Shown piece after piece: positions 16,133-25,025 of a stretch of DNA of 51,212 bases. A model generated the notes under the pieces. That model worked only from the letters and a program-made list of their open reading frames with translations. It searched no databases and was not told the DNA's origin. The position numbers were made by a program, and so were the translations under genes. The stretch's first letter is position 1, and the number at the start of each line of letters is the position of its first letter. The DNA comes from Akkermansia sp. (GTDB taxonomy: Bacteria > Verrucomicrobiota > Verrucomicrobiia > Verrucomicrobiales > Akkermansiaceae), in assembly GCA_017546445.1 (NCBI GenBank), contig JAFYWX010000039.1, positions 1 to 51,212 of the forward strand. Direction: 5' to 3'.

Positions 16133-17428
16133 TTACAGGAAACGCAGCCAGATGTAAACAGAGGAAATGACAACCGAGAGCAGCATGAGCGGGAAGCCCA
16201 CCAGGAAATACTGCATGAAGCTCACGCGCAGCTTGTGCTGGCGGGCCAGGCCCAGAGCCACCACATTGGCGCTGGCACCAATCACCGTACCGTTGCCACC
16301 CAGGCAGGCGCCCAGGGAAAGAGCCCACCACAGAGGCTCCAGATTCGCATAACCCATGGCCCCCATATCCTTTACCAGGGGAATCATGGTGGCCACAAAG
16401 GGGATATTATCCACGAAGGCGCTCATCAGGGCACTGAGCCAGAGCACGCTCATCGTAGTGGATACCGGTTCACCGCCGGTGAGCTCCATAGTCTTGGCAG
16501 CCAGCCAGTTGATGATACCGTTCACCTCCAGACCGCCTACCAGCACGAAGAGCCCCACAAAGAAGAAAATGGTAGTCCACTCAATCTTGGAGAATACGAA
16601 CTCCAGCGCCTTCTCGCGGTCAGGCATGGTCAGCAGCAGCAGCAGGGAAGCACCCGTCACGGCAATCGTGCCGCTCTCCAGCCCCCAGTTGGGGATGAAG
16701 CCATGGCAGCAGAACAGAAGAATCGTGAACGCCAGCGTGAACAGACTGCGCACCAGCAGGCCCCAGCTGCGGATAAGGCCACCCAGCTTGATGTTCATGA
16801 TACGCTTGAGGTTCTTGTTGGACTGAGCAAAATCCTTCCGGTAAATGAAAAGAATAATACCCATGGTCAGCACAAAGGAAATCACACACGGCAGGGTGAG
16901 ATTCCAGATAAAATCCGTGAAGCTGAGCTCCTTCACCTGGCTGGCAATCATGATATTGGGCGGGTCACCAATCATGGTGCAGGTACCGCCGATATTGGAT
17001 GCCAGAATCTGCGCCATCACGAAAGGCAGCGGCGATACCTTCAGGTCCTTAGTCAGCGTAAAGGTAATCGGCACCGTGAGCAGCACTGTGGTCACGTTGT
17101 CCAGGAAAGCAGAACAGATAGCCACCATGCAGGAAAGTGCTATGAGCAGCTTCACCGGGTTACCGTTTGTTTTCTGGGCAGCCCATACGGAAAGGAAACG
17201 GAACAGCCCCGTCTTGCTGAGCACCAACACCTGAATCATCATGCCAATCAGCAGTGCCAGGGTATTGAAATCAATGTGGTGAATTGCCTGCTCCTGGGAA
17301 ATCACACCAGCCAGCACCATGAGCATGGCACCAAAGAGAGCAATCACTGTCCGCTGCACCTTTTCCGAAATAATCAGCCCGTAGGTAATCAGGAAAATGA
17401 CAAGCGCAACTGTGACATGATACGACAT
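16133..17428 (-). CDS. ArsB/NhaD-superfamily ion transporter
   Basis: A 431-residue inner-membrane protein with about 11-12 hydrophobic helices. The two-repeat plan of the ion transporter superfamily is visible: AFLDNVTTVLLTVPITFTLT with NIGGTCTMIGDPPN in the first half, and AFVDNIPFVATMIPLVKD with LGGNGTVIGASANVV in the second. These match NhaD-type Na+/H+ antiporters and ArsB-like carriers. The paired DN and GD/GN motifs favour the NhaD group, but the transported ion is inferred only. The frame extends upstream to 17521, but ATG at 17428 follows the promoter at 17450-17478. Confidence 0.85.
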   Translation of the reverse strand: MSYHVTVALVIFLITYGLIISEKVQRTVIALFGAMLMVLAGVISQEQAIHHIDFNTLALLIGMMIQVLVLSKTGLFRFLSVWAAQKTNGNPVKLLIALSCMVAICSAFLDNVTTVLLTVPITFTLTKDLKVSPLPFVMAQILASNIGGTCTMIGDPPNIMIASQVKELSFTDFIWNLTLPCVISFVLTMGIILFIYRKDFAQSNKNLKRIMNIKLGGLIRSWGLLVRSLFTLAFTILLFCCHGFIPNWGLESGTIAVTGASLLLLLTMPDREKALEFVFSKIEWTTIFFFVGLFVLVGGLEVNGIINWLAAKTMELTGGEPVSTTMSVLWLSALMSAFVDNIPFVATMIPLVKDMGAMGYANLEPLWWALSLGACLGGNGTVIGASANVVALGLARQHKLRVSFMQYFLVGFPLMLLSVVISSVYIWLRFL

Positions 17429-17449
17429 AATGAGAAGCGAGGGGCTGAA

Positions 17450-17478
17450 ACAGTACACCTTCTGCCCCCTTTTGGCAA
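17450..17478 (-). promoter_or_regulatory. promoter of the NhaD/ArsB-type transporter
   Basis: On the minus strand: -35 TTGCCA (17473-17478), 17-base spacer, -10 TACTGT (17450-17455). It excludes the longer open frame as the true gene start. Confidence 0.55.
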
Positions 17479-17549
17479 GCTTTTTCCAACTTTTTTGCTT
17501 GTCAGACGCCTTTCTTACCAACTAACTTTATGAAAAAACTAGATTTTAC

Positions 17550-17578
17550 TTCACATTCTGCTCAGGATTATGTAGAAT
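17550..17578 (+). promoter_or_regulatory. lpxC-fabZ promoter
   Basis: -35 TTCACA (17550-17555), 17-base spacer, -10 TAGAAT (17573-17578). An ATG at 17577 overlaps the -10 box and so cannot be the start. Confidence 0.6.
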
Positions 17579-17591
17579 GCATGTACGAATT

Positions 17592-18911
17592 ATGGCTACA
17601 CGCATGCAAAAGACCCTTGCCAAGTGCACCTCTACGCTCGAGGGCACATCGCTGCACACCGGTCAGACGGTGAAGCTCGTCATCAAACCCGCTGAGCCGA
17701 ACACCGGTTTCAAGTTCCGCCGCATCGACCTGCCGGACAAGCCTTTCCTGGATGCCTCTGCCGCCAAGGTACAGTCCGTGGAGCGCGCCACCACCATTGC
17801 AGATGGTGCGGTGAAGGTGCACACGGTGGAGCACATCCTTTCTGCCCTCACCGGCATGGGCGTGGACAACGCCATTATTGAAATGGATGCCAACGAACCC
17901 CCCATTGGCGATGGTTCCGCCCTTCCCTACGTGGAGATGATTAAGAAGGCCGGCATCGTGGAGCAGAACGCCCCGCTGAAGGTCTGGGAAATCCGCGAGC
18001 CCATCAAGGTGGAGAACAAGAATGGCTCCACCATCGTCATCATGCCTTCCCGCGAGTTCCGCATCTCACTCACCGCCGTGGGCCCGAACGGACGAGTGAC
18101 GCAGTATTTCGACAGCGTCATCACCCCGGAGACCTACGAGAAGGAACTTTCCAATTCCCGCACATTCTGCTTCTATGAGGACATTCAGCCGCTGCTGGAA
18201 AAGGGCCTCATTCAGGGCGGCACGCTGGACAACGCCATTGTCATCAAGGGCGAGGAATACCTCTGCGCCGGCGGCCTGCGATTCCACAACGAATGCGCCC
18301 GCCACAAGGCCATGGACCTCATCGGCGACTTCATTCTCTGCGGCCACCGCATCATGGGCCACGTGATTGCCATCATGCCCGGCCACGGCATCAACACCCA
18401 GATGGCAGCCAAGCTCCAGCAGAAGTATGAGAGCATGGAAGCCCTGCGTCCGAAGCCCATCACCATCCCCAACGGTGAAGCTGTGCTCGACATCCTGGAA
18501 GTCATGAAGGTTCTGCCGCACCGTTACCCCTTCCTCATGGTGGACCGCATCATCGATTTCGAAGGCGACCGCAAGTGCATCGGCCAGAAGAACGTGACCA
18601 TGAACGAGCAGTTCTTCCAGGGCCACTTCCCCGGCCACCCGGTCATGCCCGGCGTGCTCCAGGTGGAGGCCATGGCCCAGGTTGCCTCTGTACTCATGCT
18701 CCGTCTGCCTGAAAATGCCGGCAAGATTGGCTACTTCATGAGCTGCGACAAGGTCAAGTGGCGCCGCCCCGTGGTGCCTGGTGATGTGCTCCTCATCGAG
18801 ACTGAGCTTACCAAGATGCGCGGTGCCATCGGCGTTGCAGTTGGTCGTTGCACAGTAAATGGCGAGGTAACTTGCGAAGCAGAACTCAAATTCATGGTCT
18901 CTGACGCGTGA
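17592..18911 (+). CDS. lpxC-fabZ: bifunctional LpxC deacetylase / FabZ dehydratase
   Basis: A 439-residue fusion. The first ~290 residues are LpxC, the zinc enzyme that deacetylates UDP-3-O-acyl-GlcNAc and commits the cell to lipid A synthesis; zinc ligands lie in HTVEHILSAL and HNECARHKAMDLIGD. The remaining ~145 residues are FabZ, the 3-hydroxyacyl-ACP dehydratase, with catalytic His in LPHRYPFLMVD and Glu in GVLQVEAMAQ. The fusion joins two enzymes that share the 3-hydroxyacyl-ACP branch point; it is known in Bacteroidetes and some PVC lineages. ATG at 17592 is chosen from the promoter; 17604 is also possible. Confidence 0.95.
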   Translation: MATRMQKTLAKCTSTLEGTSLHTGQTVKLVIKPAEPNTGFKFRRIDLPDKPFLDASAAKVQSVERATTIADGAVKVHTVEHILSALTGMGVDNAIIEMDANEPPIGDGSALPYVEMIKKAGIVEQNAPLKVWEIREPIKVENKNGSTIVIMPSREFRISLTAVGPNGRVTQYFDSVITPETYEKELSNSRTFCFYEDIQPLLEKGLIQGGTLDNAIVIKGEEYLCAGGLRFHNECARHKAMDLIGDFILCGHRIMGHVIAIMPGHGINTQMAAKLQQKYESMEALRPKPITIPNGEAVLDILEVMKVLPHRYPFLMVDRIIDFEGDRKCIGQKNVTMNEQFFQGHFPGHPVMPGVLQVEAMAQVASVLMLRLPENAGKIGYFMSCDKVKWRRPVVPGDVLLIETELTKMRGAIGVAVGRCTVNGEVTCEAELKFMVSDA

Positions 18912-18948
18912 AATTCACGCTGATATCGAAAAAAATGAAGAACGGTGC

Positions 18949-18976
18949 TTGACATACGCCGATTTTCGGGTATCAT
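18949..18976 (+). promoter_or_regulatory. rpmH-rnpA promoter
   Basis: -35 TTGACA (18949-18954), 16-base spacer, -10 TATCAT (18971-18976), giving a leader of about 50 bases before rpmH. This is closer to consensus than most promoters here, as expected for a ribosomal protein gene. Confidence 0.75.
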
Positions 18977-19035
18977 ATCGCACCCGGCCGTTTCATGCGG
19001 CCTCACAGAAACCACTTCAAACACACTAAGATATT

Positions 19036-19218
19036 ATGAGCAAGAGAACATACCAGCCTTCCAAGCGCTGCCGCAAGCGCCAGTTCGGTTTCCGCGCCCG
19101 CATGGCAACCAAGAACGGTCGCGCCATCCTCGCCCGTCGTCGCGCCAAGGGTCGCAAGCGTCTTCTGCCCAAGGGTGCAGAGGTGCAGTACAAGCGCCAC
19201 ATCATCCAGCACGGCTAA
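19036..19218 (+). CDS. rpmH: 50S ribosomal protein L34
   Basis: A 60-residue, very basic ribosomal protein. It begins with the family signature [20 protein letters not shown], followed by [21 protein letters not shown]. It is longer than the usual 44-46 residues by a C-terminal extension ([16 protein letters not shown]). It heads the conserved rpmH-rnpA-yidD-yidC cluster, often found near the replication origin, although dnaA is not in this window. Confidence 0.97.
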   Translation: MSKRTYQPSKRCRKRQFGFRARMATKNGRAILARRRAKGRKRLLPKGAEVQYKRHIIQHG

Positions 19219-19297
19219 AGCCCCGGCAGGGTTTCTGTTAGAGAGTACCCCGGGTGCTCCCTGCCCCCCTGCAGGAGAAACCAACGCCCTGTTTACG

Positions 19298-19654
19298 ATG
19301 CAGCTGAAGCGGCACCAAACCATGAAGCGAGCCAGTGAGTTCGCCATGGTACGTGCACAAGGCTCATCCGCAGCAGGGCGTTTTCTTGTGCTCAGCACCC
19401 TGCCCTATTCCGGCGAGGGTGCGGGCGCAAAGGAATCCCGATTCGGGATTATTACAACGAAACGGCTGGGCCACGCCGTGGTGCGCAATCTTCTGCGCCG
19501 CCGCATCCGAGAGATACTCCGAGCCCACGGAGAACCGCTGCGGCAGGGGCATTATGTTGTGCTGATACCGCGCCACACCGCCGCCACAGCCGATTATAGT
19601 GAGCTTGAGAAGGACTTTAAGCGCCTGCTCAAGCGAAAGCATTTTACCAACTGA
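19298..19654 (+). CDS. rnpA: ribonuclease P protein component
   Basis: A 118-residue protein subunit of RNase P, which helps the catalytic RNA mature the 5' end of tRNAs. The RNA-binding signature is clear: [23 protein letters not shown]. The N-terminus ([20 protein letters not shown]) fits the family. The frame is open from 19175, overlapping rpmH, but ATG at 19298 is the natural start. It ends 11 bases before yidD. Confidence 0.95.
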   Translation: MQLKRHQTMKRASEFAMVRAQGSSAAGRFLVLSTLPYSGEGAGAKESRFGIITTKRLGHAVVRNLLRRRIREILRAHGEPLRQGHYVVLIPRHTAATADYSELEKDFKRLLKRKHFTN

Positions 19655-19665
19655 ACCACCCCCGG

Positions 19666-19911
19666 ATGCTGAAGCGACTCGTCATCCTGCCGGTATTATT
19701 CTACAAACGATGCATCAGCAAACCGCTGCATGTACTTTGTGGACCAAACAGCGGATGCCGTTTCCAGCCCAGTTGCTCTACATACTTCATTCAGGCCGTG
19801 GAAACCCACGGTGTCATCAAAGGAGTAGGGCTGGGAATATGGCGCATACTGCGCTGTAATCCATGGGGCGGATGCGGACACGACCCAGTGCCGCCCCGCC
19901 ACCAGAAGTAA
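19666..19911 (+). CDS. yidD: membrane protein insertion efficiency factor YidD
   Basis: An 81-residue protein with the family pattern: hydrophobic start ([22 protein letters not shown]), the cysteine motif [44 protein letters not shown]. It is thought to help YidC/Sec insert membrane proteins. Placement between rnpA and yidC is the usual order. Confidence 0.96.
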   Translation: MLKRLVILPVLFYKRCISKPLHVLCGPNSGCRFQPSCSTYFIQAVETHGVIKGVGLGIWRILRCNPWGGCGHDPVPPRHQK

Positions 19912-19969
19912 AGATTTCCCCACAGAATTTCACAAAAATATCAACCACTAACTAACCTAGATAACAGCT

Positions 19970-21847
19970 ATGGATAAAACAGGATGGTTTGTTGTATCGC
20001 TCTGCGCAGCCCTGCTGGGCCTGCAGTGGTATTACAACAGCAACAAGGAACAGGCACCCCAGGCTCCCGCAGCCCCGGTTGCAGCCACCGCCCCGGCAGA
20101 CCCCGCAGCAACACCGGCCACCCCGGCAGCAGCTGCAGTAGCCGCCACCACACCGGCTCCGGCAGCCCCCGCCGCCGAGAAGGCAATCATCGCCAGCCTC
20201 ATCAGCAAGAACTCTGAAGGCAAGCCGGTTGCCAAGTACAACTTCAGCAACATCGGCGGCAGCATCAGCGGCGTGGAAATGATTGGTCAGGCCATCAACA
20301 GCACCCGCGATGAGCTGAAGGACACCGATGTGAGCATCAACGCCAACCCGGAGCACGGCATCGGCACGCTGATGTTCGGTCTTTCCAACGACCGCGCACC
20401 CCTGTTCGACAACGCCGTGTACGAATACCGCGCCGACCTGAGCAACGACAGCCAGGTGACCTTGCTGGGCCGCGTGGGTGATCTCATCGTGCGCAAGGTA
20501 TACACCCTCAAGTCTCTGAAGAAGGGTGAGGACACCATCGAAGGCAATGCCTACGTGCTCAACCTGAAGATTGACGTACAGAACACCTCCGGCCAGACGC
20601 TGAATGCTCAGGACTGGGGTCTCTACGCCGGTGGCATGGGCCAGATTTCCAAGGATGAATCGGCCTACTACACCTACCACGTGCGCCTGGAGGACGGCAG
20701 CTTCGAAAAGAACAACGCCAGCGATTTCCGCCCCTGGCTCGGCAAGGCCAAGGAACGCAGCTACGATAAGGATGCTGACAACCTGGAATGGGCAGGCGTG
20801 ATGAACCAGTACTACGCTTCCATCGTGAAGCCGGATAAGACCAGCGGCAACAACGCCCTGTATGCTGCCCCTGCCCAGTTCCCCCTGCAGGTGAGCGGTG
20901 ATAAGACCGAATGCGTGGAACTTGCCCTCGGCATGCCCGATTTCGCCCTGGCCGGCAAGACCGACACCATGATGGGTGGCCAGAAGAGCTTCTCTTACGA
21001 CATCTTCACCGGCCCGAAGCTCAACCTCATGCTGGATGAGATGACCGATGATTTCCGCATGATTGACCGCGTGATGGACTACGGTATCTTCACCATCATC
21101 GCCTATCCCATGAACTGGCTCGTGAACCTGTACCACGGCTGGCTGGGCAACTGGGGCTGGGCCATCATCGCCATGACCCTCACCATCCGTCTCCTCATCT
21201 GGCCGCTCTACCGCAAGAGCTACACCAGCATGAAGCGCATGAGCCTCCTGCAGCCGCAGATGCAGGCCCTCAAGGAGAAGTACCCGAACGACCAGCAGAA
21301 GGTGCAGATGGAGATGATGAAACTCTACCAGCAGTACGGCATCTCCCCCATGGGTGGCTGCCTGCCCATGCTGCTGCAGATGCCCATCTTCTTCTCCTTC
21401 TTCTATGTGCTGCAGACGGCTGCAGAGTTCCGCGGTGAAGGCTTCATCGGCTGGGTGACCGACCTTTCCCAGATGGACACCGTGTTCTCCTTCTCCTGCA
21501 TGGGTTATGAGATTCCGGTGAACATCCTGCCCATCCTCATGGCTACGTCCACCATCATCCAGATGCACATGACTCCCGCCACGGGCGATGCCACGCAGGT
21601 GAAGATTATGCGCTGGATGCCTCTCATGTTCTTCCTGTTCTGCTACACCTACCCCAGCGCCCTGGGTCTGTACTGGACCACCAGTAACCTCATCTCCATC
21701 CTCCAGACCATCATCATCCGCCGCATGCCGGCCCCCACTCTGGAGAAGGTGCAGAAGAAGAAAGGAGCCAAGAAGAGCTTCATGGAGCGCATGCTCGAGC
21801 AGCAGGCCGCCCTGGAGCGCCAGCGCCAGGCCCAGCAGGGCAAGTAA
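19970..21847 (+). CDS. yidC: membrane protein insertase YidC
   Basis: A 625-residue inner-membrane insertase of the Gram-negative type. It has an N-terminal transmembrane helix, an Ala/Pro-rich linker (about residues 25-65), a large periplasmic domain (about 70-370), and five C-terminal helices from about 375. The conserved core includes NWGWAIIAMTLTIRLLIWPL with the hydrophilic-groove arginine, YQQYGISPMGGCLPMLLQMP, and ALGLYWTTSNLISILQ. A lysine-rich tail ends the protein. No Shine-Dalgarno sequence precedes the start. Confidence 0.96.
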   Translation: MDKTGWFVVSLCAALLGLQWYYNSNKEQAPQAPAAPVAATAPADPAATPATPAAAAVAATTPAPAAPAAEKAIIASLISKNSEGKPVAKYNFSNIGGSISGVEMIGQAINSTRDELKDTDVSINANPEHGIGTLMFGLSNDRAPLFDNAVYEYRADLSNDSQVTLLGRVGDLIVRKVYTLKSLKKGEDTIEGNAYVLNLKIDVQNTSGQTLNAQDWGLYAGGMGQISKDESAYYTYHVRLEDGSFEKNNASDFRPWLGKAKERSYDKDADNLEWAGVMNQYYASIVKPDKTSGNNALYAAPAQFPLQVSGDKTECVELALGMPDFALAGKTDTMMGGQKSFSYDIFTGPKLNLMLDEMTDDFRMIDRVMDYGIFTIIAYPMNWLVNLYHGWLGNWGWAIIAMTLTIRLLIWPLYRKSYTSMKRMSLLQPQMQALKEKYPNDQQKVQMEMMKLYQQYGISPMGGCLPMLLQMPIFFSFFYVLQTAAEFRGEGFIGWVTDLSQMDTVFSFSCMGYEIPVNILPILMATSTIIQMHMTPATGDATQVKIMRWMPLMFFLFCYTYPSALGLYWTTSNLISILQTIIIRRMPAPTLEKVQKKKGAKKSFMERMLEQQAALERQRQAQQGK

Positions 21848-21871
21848 ATAATCCCCCTCTTTCAATCACCA

Positions 21872-21904
21872 CGCCCCGCAGCATTCCTGCGGGGCGTTTT
21901 TCTC
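21872..21904 (+). terminator. terminator after yidC
   Basis: A 10-bp stem (CGCCCCGCAG with CTGCGGGGCG, loop CATTC) followed by a T5 tract. It is a classic intrinsic terminator closing the rpmH-yidC operon. Confidence 0.9.
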
Positions 21905-21916
21905 CCCTCAAGACAC

Positions 21917-22660
21917 ATGAAAAAGCTTCTCACACTTCTCCTTACCGGTCTGGCCTGCGCCGCAGACCAGATTTCGCTGGATACCCGGTTCATTGATGCC
22001 AATGGGCAGGCCTCCTCGCTATATGAGAACCCCGGTCTGGCCGCACATGCGGGAGACCTGGAACCGCATTGGCTGCGGGAGGCCAGCATCACCGTCTACG
22101 TCAAAATCGATGAACTGCTGGGCGCGGATGCCCTGAAGGAAGGCACCCGCTACCGGGTGGACGAAATCACCTGGCAGGGGCACCCGCAAGACTGGTTTGT
22201 GGGTGGATGCCGCCACGTGCGCATCGCCAACGGTCGCGAATACGCGGACGTATACAGCATCGAGAAACACAGCGAGCGTAAGCACGGTGTCATCTGCAAG
22301 GAAAGCGACACCCCGATATACTTCGACAAAGATTCCGTGCTGGAGGTCAATCTCCGCTGGCTGAACGCCACCCCCGGCGGCATCTACATGCGCTATTTCG
22401 AAGCCCCGGAGCACGCCCGCATCACCGGCACCGCCATGAACCTGACCCCCGAAGGCAAACTGGCCGGCGGCATTGCCGGGGAAAACTTCTACAACAAGAA
22501 ATGGCGCTATAACAGCCCCGCCATCCGCATCAAGGCCACTGCAGATGACTCTCTCCAGACAAAAGAACTCACCAAATCCCTCTGTCTGGTTCTGGAGGCG
22601 CTTGCCTTCATAGTGCTGGTCATCCTGTACCTGAAAGCCCGCCGCCAAGCCAGCCGATAA
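21917..22660 (+). CDS. exported protein with C-terminal membrane helix
   Basis: A 247-residue protein with a short signal peptide (MKKLLTLLLTGLACA), a soluble domain, and a C-terminal hydrophobic helix (LVLEALAFIVLVILYL) with a short basic tail. The domain should face the periplasm. I recognise no family. It overlaps the next gene by one base (TAATG), so the two are coupled and probably work together. Confidence 0.7.
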   Translation: MKKLLTLLLTGLACAADQISLDTRFIDANGQASSLYENPGLAAHAGDLEPHWLREASITVYVKIDELLGADALKEGTRYRVDEITWQGHPQDWFVGGCRHVRIANGREYADVYSIEKHSERKHGVICKESDTPIYFDKDSVLEVNLRWLNATPGGIYMRYFEAPEHARITGTAMNLTPEGKLAGGIAGENFYNKKWRYNSPAIRIKATADDSLQTKELTKSLCLVLEALAFIVLVILYLKARRQASR

Positions 22661-23319
22661 TGAAACAGATTCTGATACCTGCCCTGCTGCTGTGCTGCCC
22701 CCTGCTCTGCGCCAATGAGAAGGACGCAGTGGCGCAACTCTGGCAGGACTATGTGGAACTGGGCATGCTGGACAAGCTGCTCAGCGAGCTGGAAGCGGAA
22801 AGTCGGAAGAGAGACACAGCCCGGGAACCGGAACTCACCCGCACCCTGCTGTCCCACTGGGAGGCCATCATGCAGCGGCGGCGCTGGGGCTCTGCCACCA
22901 TCCGCTGGGATGGAGACGGGGCCTATGGTTCGATAAGTTACCGCAACCAGGACCTGCCGCTCGAGCTGCAGCAGCAACTCCATGACTACCAAATCTACCG
23001 GGCCAACCTGACAAGAACCGGAAAACTGAACGAGGAAGAAAAGAAACTCCACTTTGAGCTGTTCTCCAAGGTGGAGGACTGCATCAACAGCGCCCCCAAT
23101 GCCGAAAAAATAGACCAGATTATCCTGCACATCCACCGGGAGGAATACCCCCAGGCCACCAGCCGGCTGGCACAGCTGCGCCAGGAACACCCGGACTACT
23201 GCCCACAGGCCTTTGCCGAACTGTCAGCAGCCCTGGCTACCCCCAATCGGCTGCAGCTTCTCCTGCTCTGCACCAGACTCCCCCTCGGTGTCATCTGGGA
23301 GACGCATATCGTGGAATAA
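22660..23319 (+). CDS. exported helical protein of unknown function
   Basis: A 219-residue protein with a signal peptide (MKQILIPALLLCCPLLCA) followed by mostly helical, charged sequence (LLSELEAESRKRD, LNEEEKKLHFELFSKVEDC). No family recognised. It ends with a hydrophobic stretch (QLLLLCTRLPLGVIW). It is translationally coupled to the preceding membrane-anchored gene and is followed by a terminator. Confidence 0.68.
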   Translation: MKQILIPALLLCCPLLCANEKDAVAQLWQDYVELGMLDKLLSELEAESRKRDTAREPELTRTLLSHWEAIMQRRRWGSATIRWDGDGAYGSISYRNQDLPLELQQQLHDYQIYRANLTRTGKLNEEEKKLHFELFSKVEDCINSAPNAEKIDQIILHIHREEYPQATSRLAQLRQEHPDYCPQAFAELSAALATPNRLQLLLLCTRLPLGVIWETHIVE

Positions 23320-23330
23320 ATGCAATTTCC

Positions 23331-23353
23331 CGCCCGCAAGGGCGTGTTTTTCT
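23331..23353 (+). terminator. terminator before nadB
   Basis: Short GC-rich hairpin (CGCCC, loop GCAA, GGGCG) followed by TGTTTTT, closing the two-gene unit 21917-23319. Confidence 0.7.
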
Positions 23354-23363
23354 GACATTCCGC

Positions 23364-23392
23364 GTGACGAATGGTTAGAAGTGTGATAAAAT
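23364..23392 (+). promoter_or_regulatory. nadB promoter
   Basis: -35 GTGACG (23364-23369), 17-base spacer, -10 TAAAAT (23387-23392) with an extended TG. An in-frame ATG at 23391 overlaps the -10 box, so nadB must start further in, at 23418. Confidence 0.65.
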
Positions 23393-23417
23393 GCGCGCGC
23401 GCATCCAACATACGGCG

Positions 23418-25016
23418 ATGACTAAAACAGACTTTCTAGTAATCGGCAGCGGTGTGGCGGGACTGAGTTTTGCCCTGCGCGCCGCCGAATATGGCAAGGT
23501 GACCATCCTCTGCAAGAGTGATCCCTTGGTATCGAGTTCTGCCAAGGCACAGGGCGGTATTGCCGCCGTGATTGACAAGAATGACACCTTTGAAGAACAC
23601 ATAGCCGACACGCTGGATGCCGGAGCCGGGCTGTGCGATGTGGATGCCGTGCGCACCATCGTGGAAGAAGCCCCCGCTGCCATCGAGGAATTGCTCAACT
23701 GGGGTGTGGATTTCGACACCGAGGAAAACGGCGAGTTCGACCTGGGGCGCGAAGGCGGCCACGGCAAGCGCCGCATTCTGCACACCAAGGACACCACTGG
23801 ACTGGAAATCAGCACCAAGCTCCTGCGCTGCGTGCAGCAGCATCCGAATATCACCCTGCTCGACCACCGCATCGCCATCGACCTCATCACCACTGCAAAG
23901 CTCGGCTGCGTGACTGAGGACCGCGTGCTGGGAGCCTATGTGCTCGACCCCGCCACAGGCGAGGTGGAAATCTTCCGCAGCGACCGCATCATGCTGGCCA
24001 CCGGCGGCACGGGGCGTGTGTACATGTACACCACTAACCCCGCCACCGCCACGGGCGACGGCGTGGCCATGGCCTGGCGCGCCGGTGCCAATGTCTCCAA
24101 CCTGGAGTTCGTGCAGTTCCACCCCACCACCTTCTACAACCCCAAGAGCAGCGACCGCGACGGCCTCACCTTCCTCATCTCCGAAGCCGTGCGCGGCGAA
24201 GGCGGCGTGCTCCGTGGCCCGGATGGCCAGGAGTTCATGCAGAAGTATGACCCCCGCAAGAGCCTGGCCCCGCGCGATATCGTGGCCCGCTCCATCAACC
24301 ACGAAATTCTGCGCACCGGCCACCCCTGCATGTACCTGGACATGACCCACAAGCCCAAGGGTTTCATGGCCGAGCGTTTCCCGTACATTTACGAAACCTG
24401 CAAGAGCTACGGCGTGGATGCCGAGGTGGACATGATTCCCGTGGTGCCCAGCGCCCACTACCAGTGCGGCGGTGTGCAGACGGATACGGACGGCCAGACC
24501 TCCCTGCGCGGCCTGTTCTGCGCCGGCGAAACCGGCTGCACCGGGCTGCACGGTGCCAACCGCCTGGCCAGCAACTCCCTGCTGGAATGCGTGGTCATCT
24601 CGAAGCGCGCCCTGCAGCGCATGCTGCGCACCCTGCCCCTGGCCCACAAGATGGAGGAATACCCCATTCCCGAGTGGAAGCACGGCGAACGCGTGCCGCA
24701 GGATGACCTGGCCATTCTCTACCACTGCTGGGACGAAGTGCGCCGCACCATGATGGACTATGTGAGCATTGTACGCACCAACCGCCGCCTGCAGCGCGCC
24801 GCCACCCGACTGCGCAACATCAACCGCGAAATCAACGAATACTACTGGGGCTACCGCGTCACGCCGGAAATCATCGACCTGCGCAACCTGGCACTCACCG
24901 CTTCCCTCATTGTGGACTGCGCCATCCGCCGCCAGGAATCCCGAGGTCTCCACTTCACCCTGGATGCCCCGGACAAGCTGCCCGTGGCCACGCCGAGCGT
25001 GCTGCATAACTGGTAA
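23418..25016 (+). CDS. nadB: L-aspartate oxidase
   Basis: A 532-residue FAD enzyme that oxidises L-aspartate to iminoaspartate, the first step of de novo NAD synthesis. The N-terminal FAD-binding motif is GSGVAGLSFAL, followed by SSAKAQGGIAAV, HTKDTTGLE, FVQFHPTTF, EAVRGEGGVL, HYQCGGV and GLHGANRLASNSLLE, all typical of NadB rather than succinate dehydrogenase. The C-terminal helical domain is present. No nadA or nadC is adjacent. It heads a short operon with the two genes downstream (9- and 6-base spacers). Confidence 0.95.
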   Translation: MTKTDFLVIGSGVAGLSFALRAAEYGKVTILCKSDPLVSSSAKAQGGIAAVIDKNDTFEEHIADTLDAGAGLCDVDAVRTIVEEAPAAIEELLNWGVDFDTEENGEFDLGREGGHGKRRILHTKDTTGLEISTKLLRCVQQHPNITLLDHRIAIDLITTAKLGCVTEDRVLGAYVLDPATGEVEIFRSDRIMLATGGTGRVYMYTTNPATATGDGVAMAWRAGANVSNLEFVQFHPTTFYNPKSSDRDGLTFLISEAVRGEGGVLRGPDGQEFMQKYDPRKSLAPRDIVARSINHEILRTGHPCMYLDMTHKPKGFMAERFPYIYETCKSYGVDAEVDMIPVVPSAHYQCGGVQTDTDGQTSLRGLFCAGETGCTGLHGANRLASNSLLECVVISKRALQRMLRTLPLAHKMEEYPIPEWKHGERVPQDDLAILYHCWDEVRRTMMDYVSIVRTNRRLQRAATRLRNINREINEYYWGYRVTPEIIDLRNLALTASLIVDCAIRRQESRGLHFTLDAPDKLPVATPSVLHNW

Positions 25017-25025
25017 TAAGTCTAC

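Noticed and set aside
19952..21865. Long open frame antisense to yidC (over 600 codons)
   Set aside because: It mirrors a strongly codon-biased GC-rich gene; the sense frame is certain YidC. The same applies to long antisense frames over hemL, nadB, the adaptor and the RND pump.
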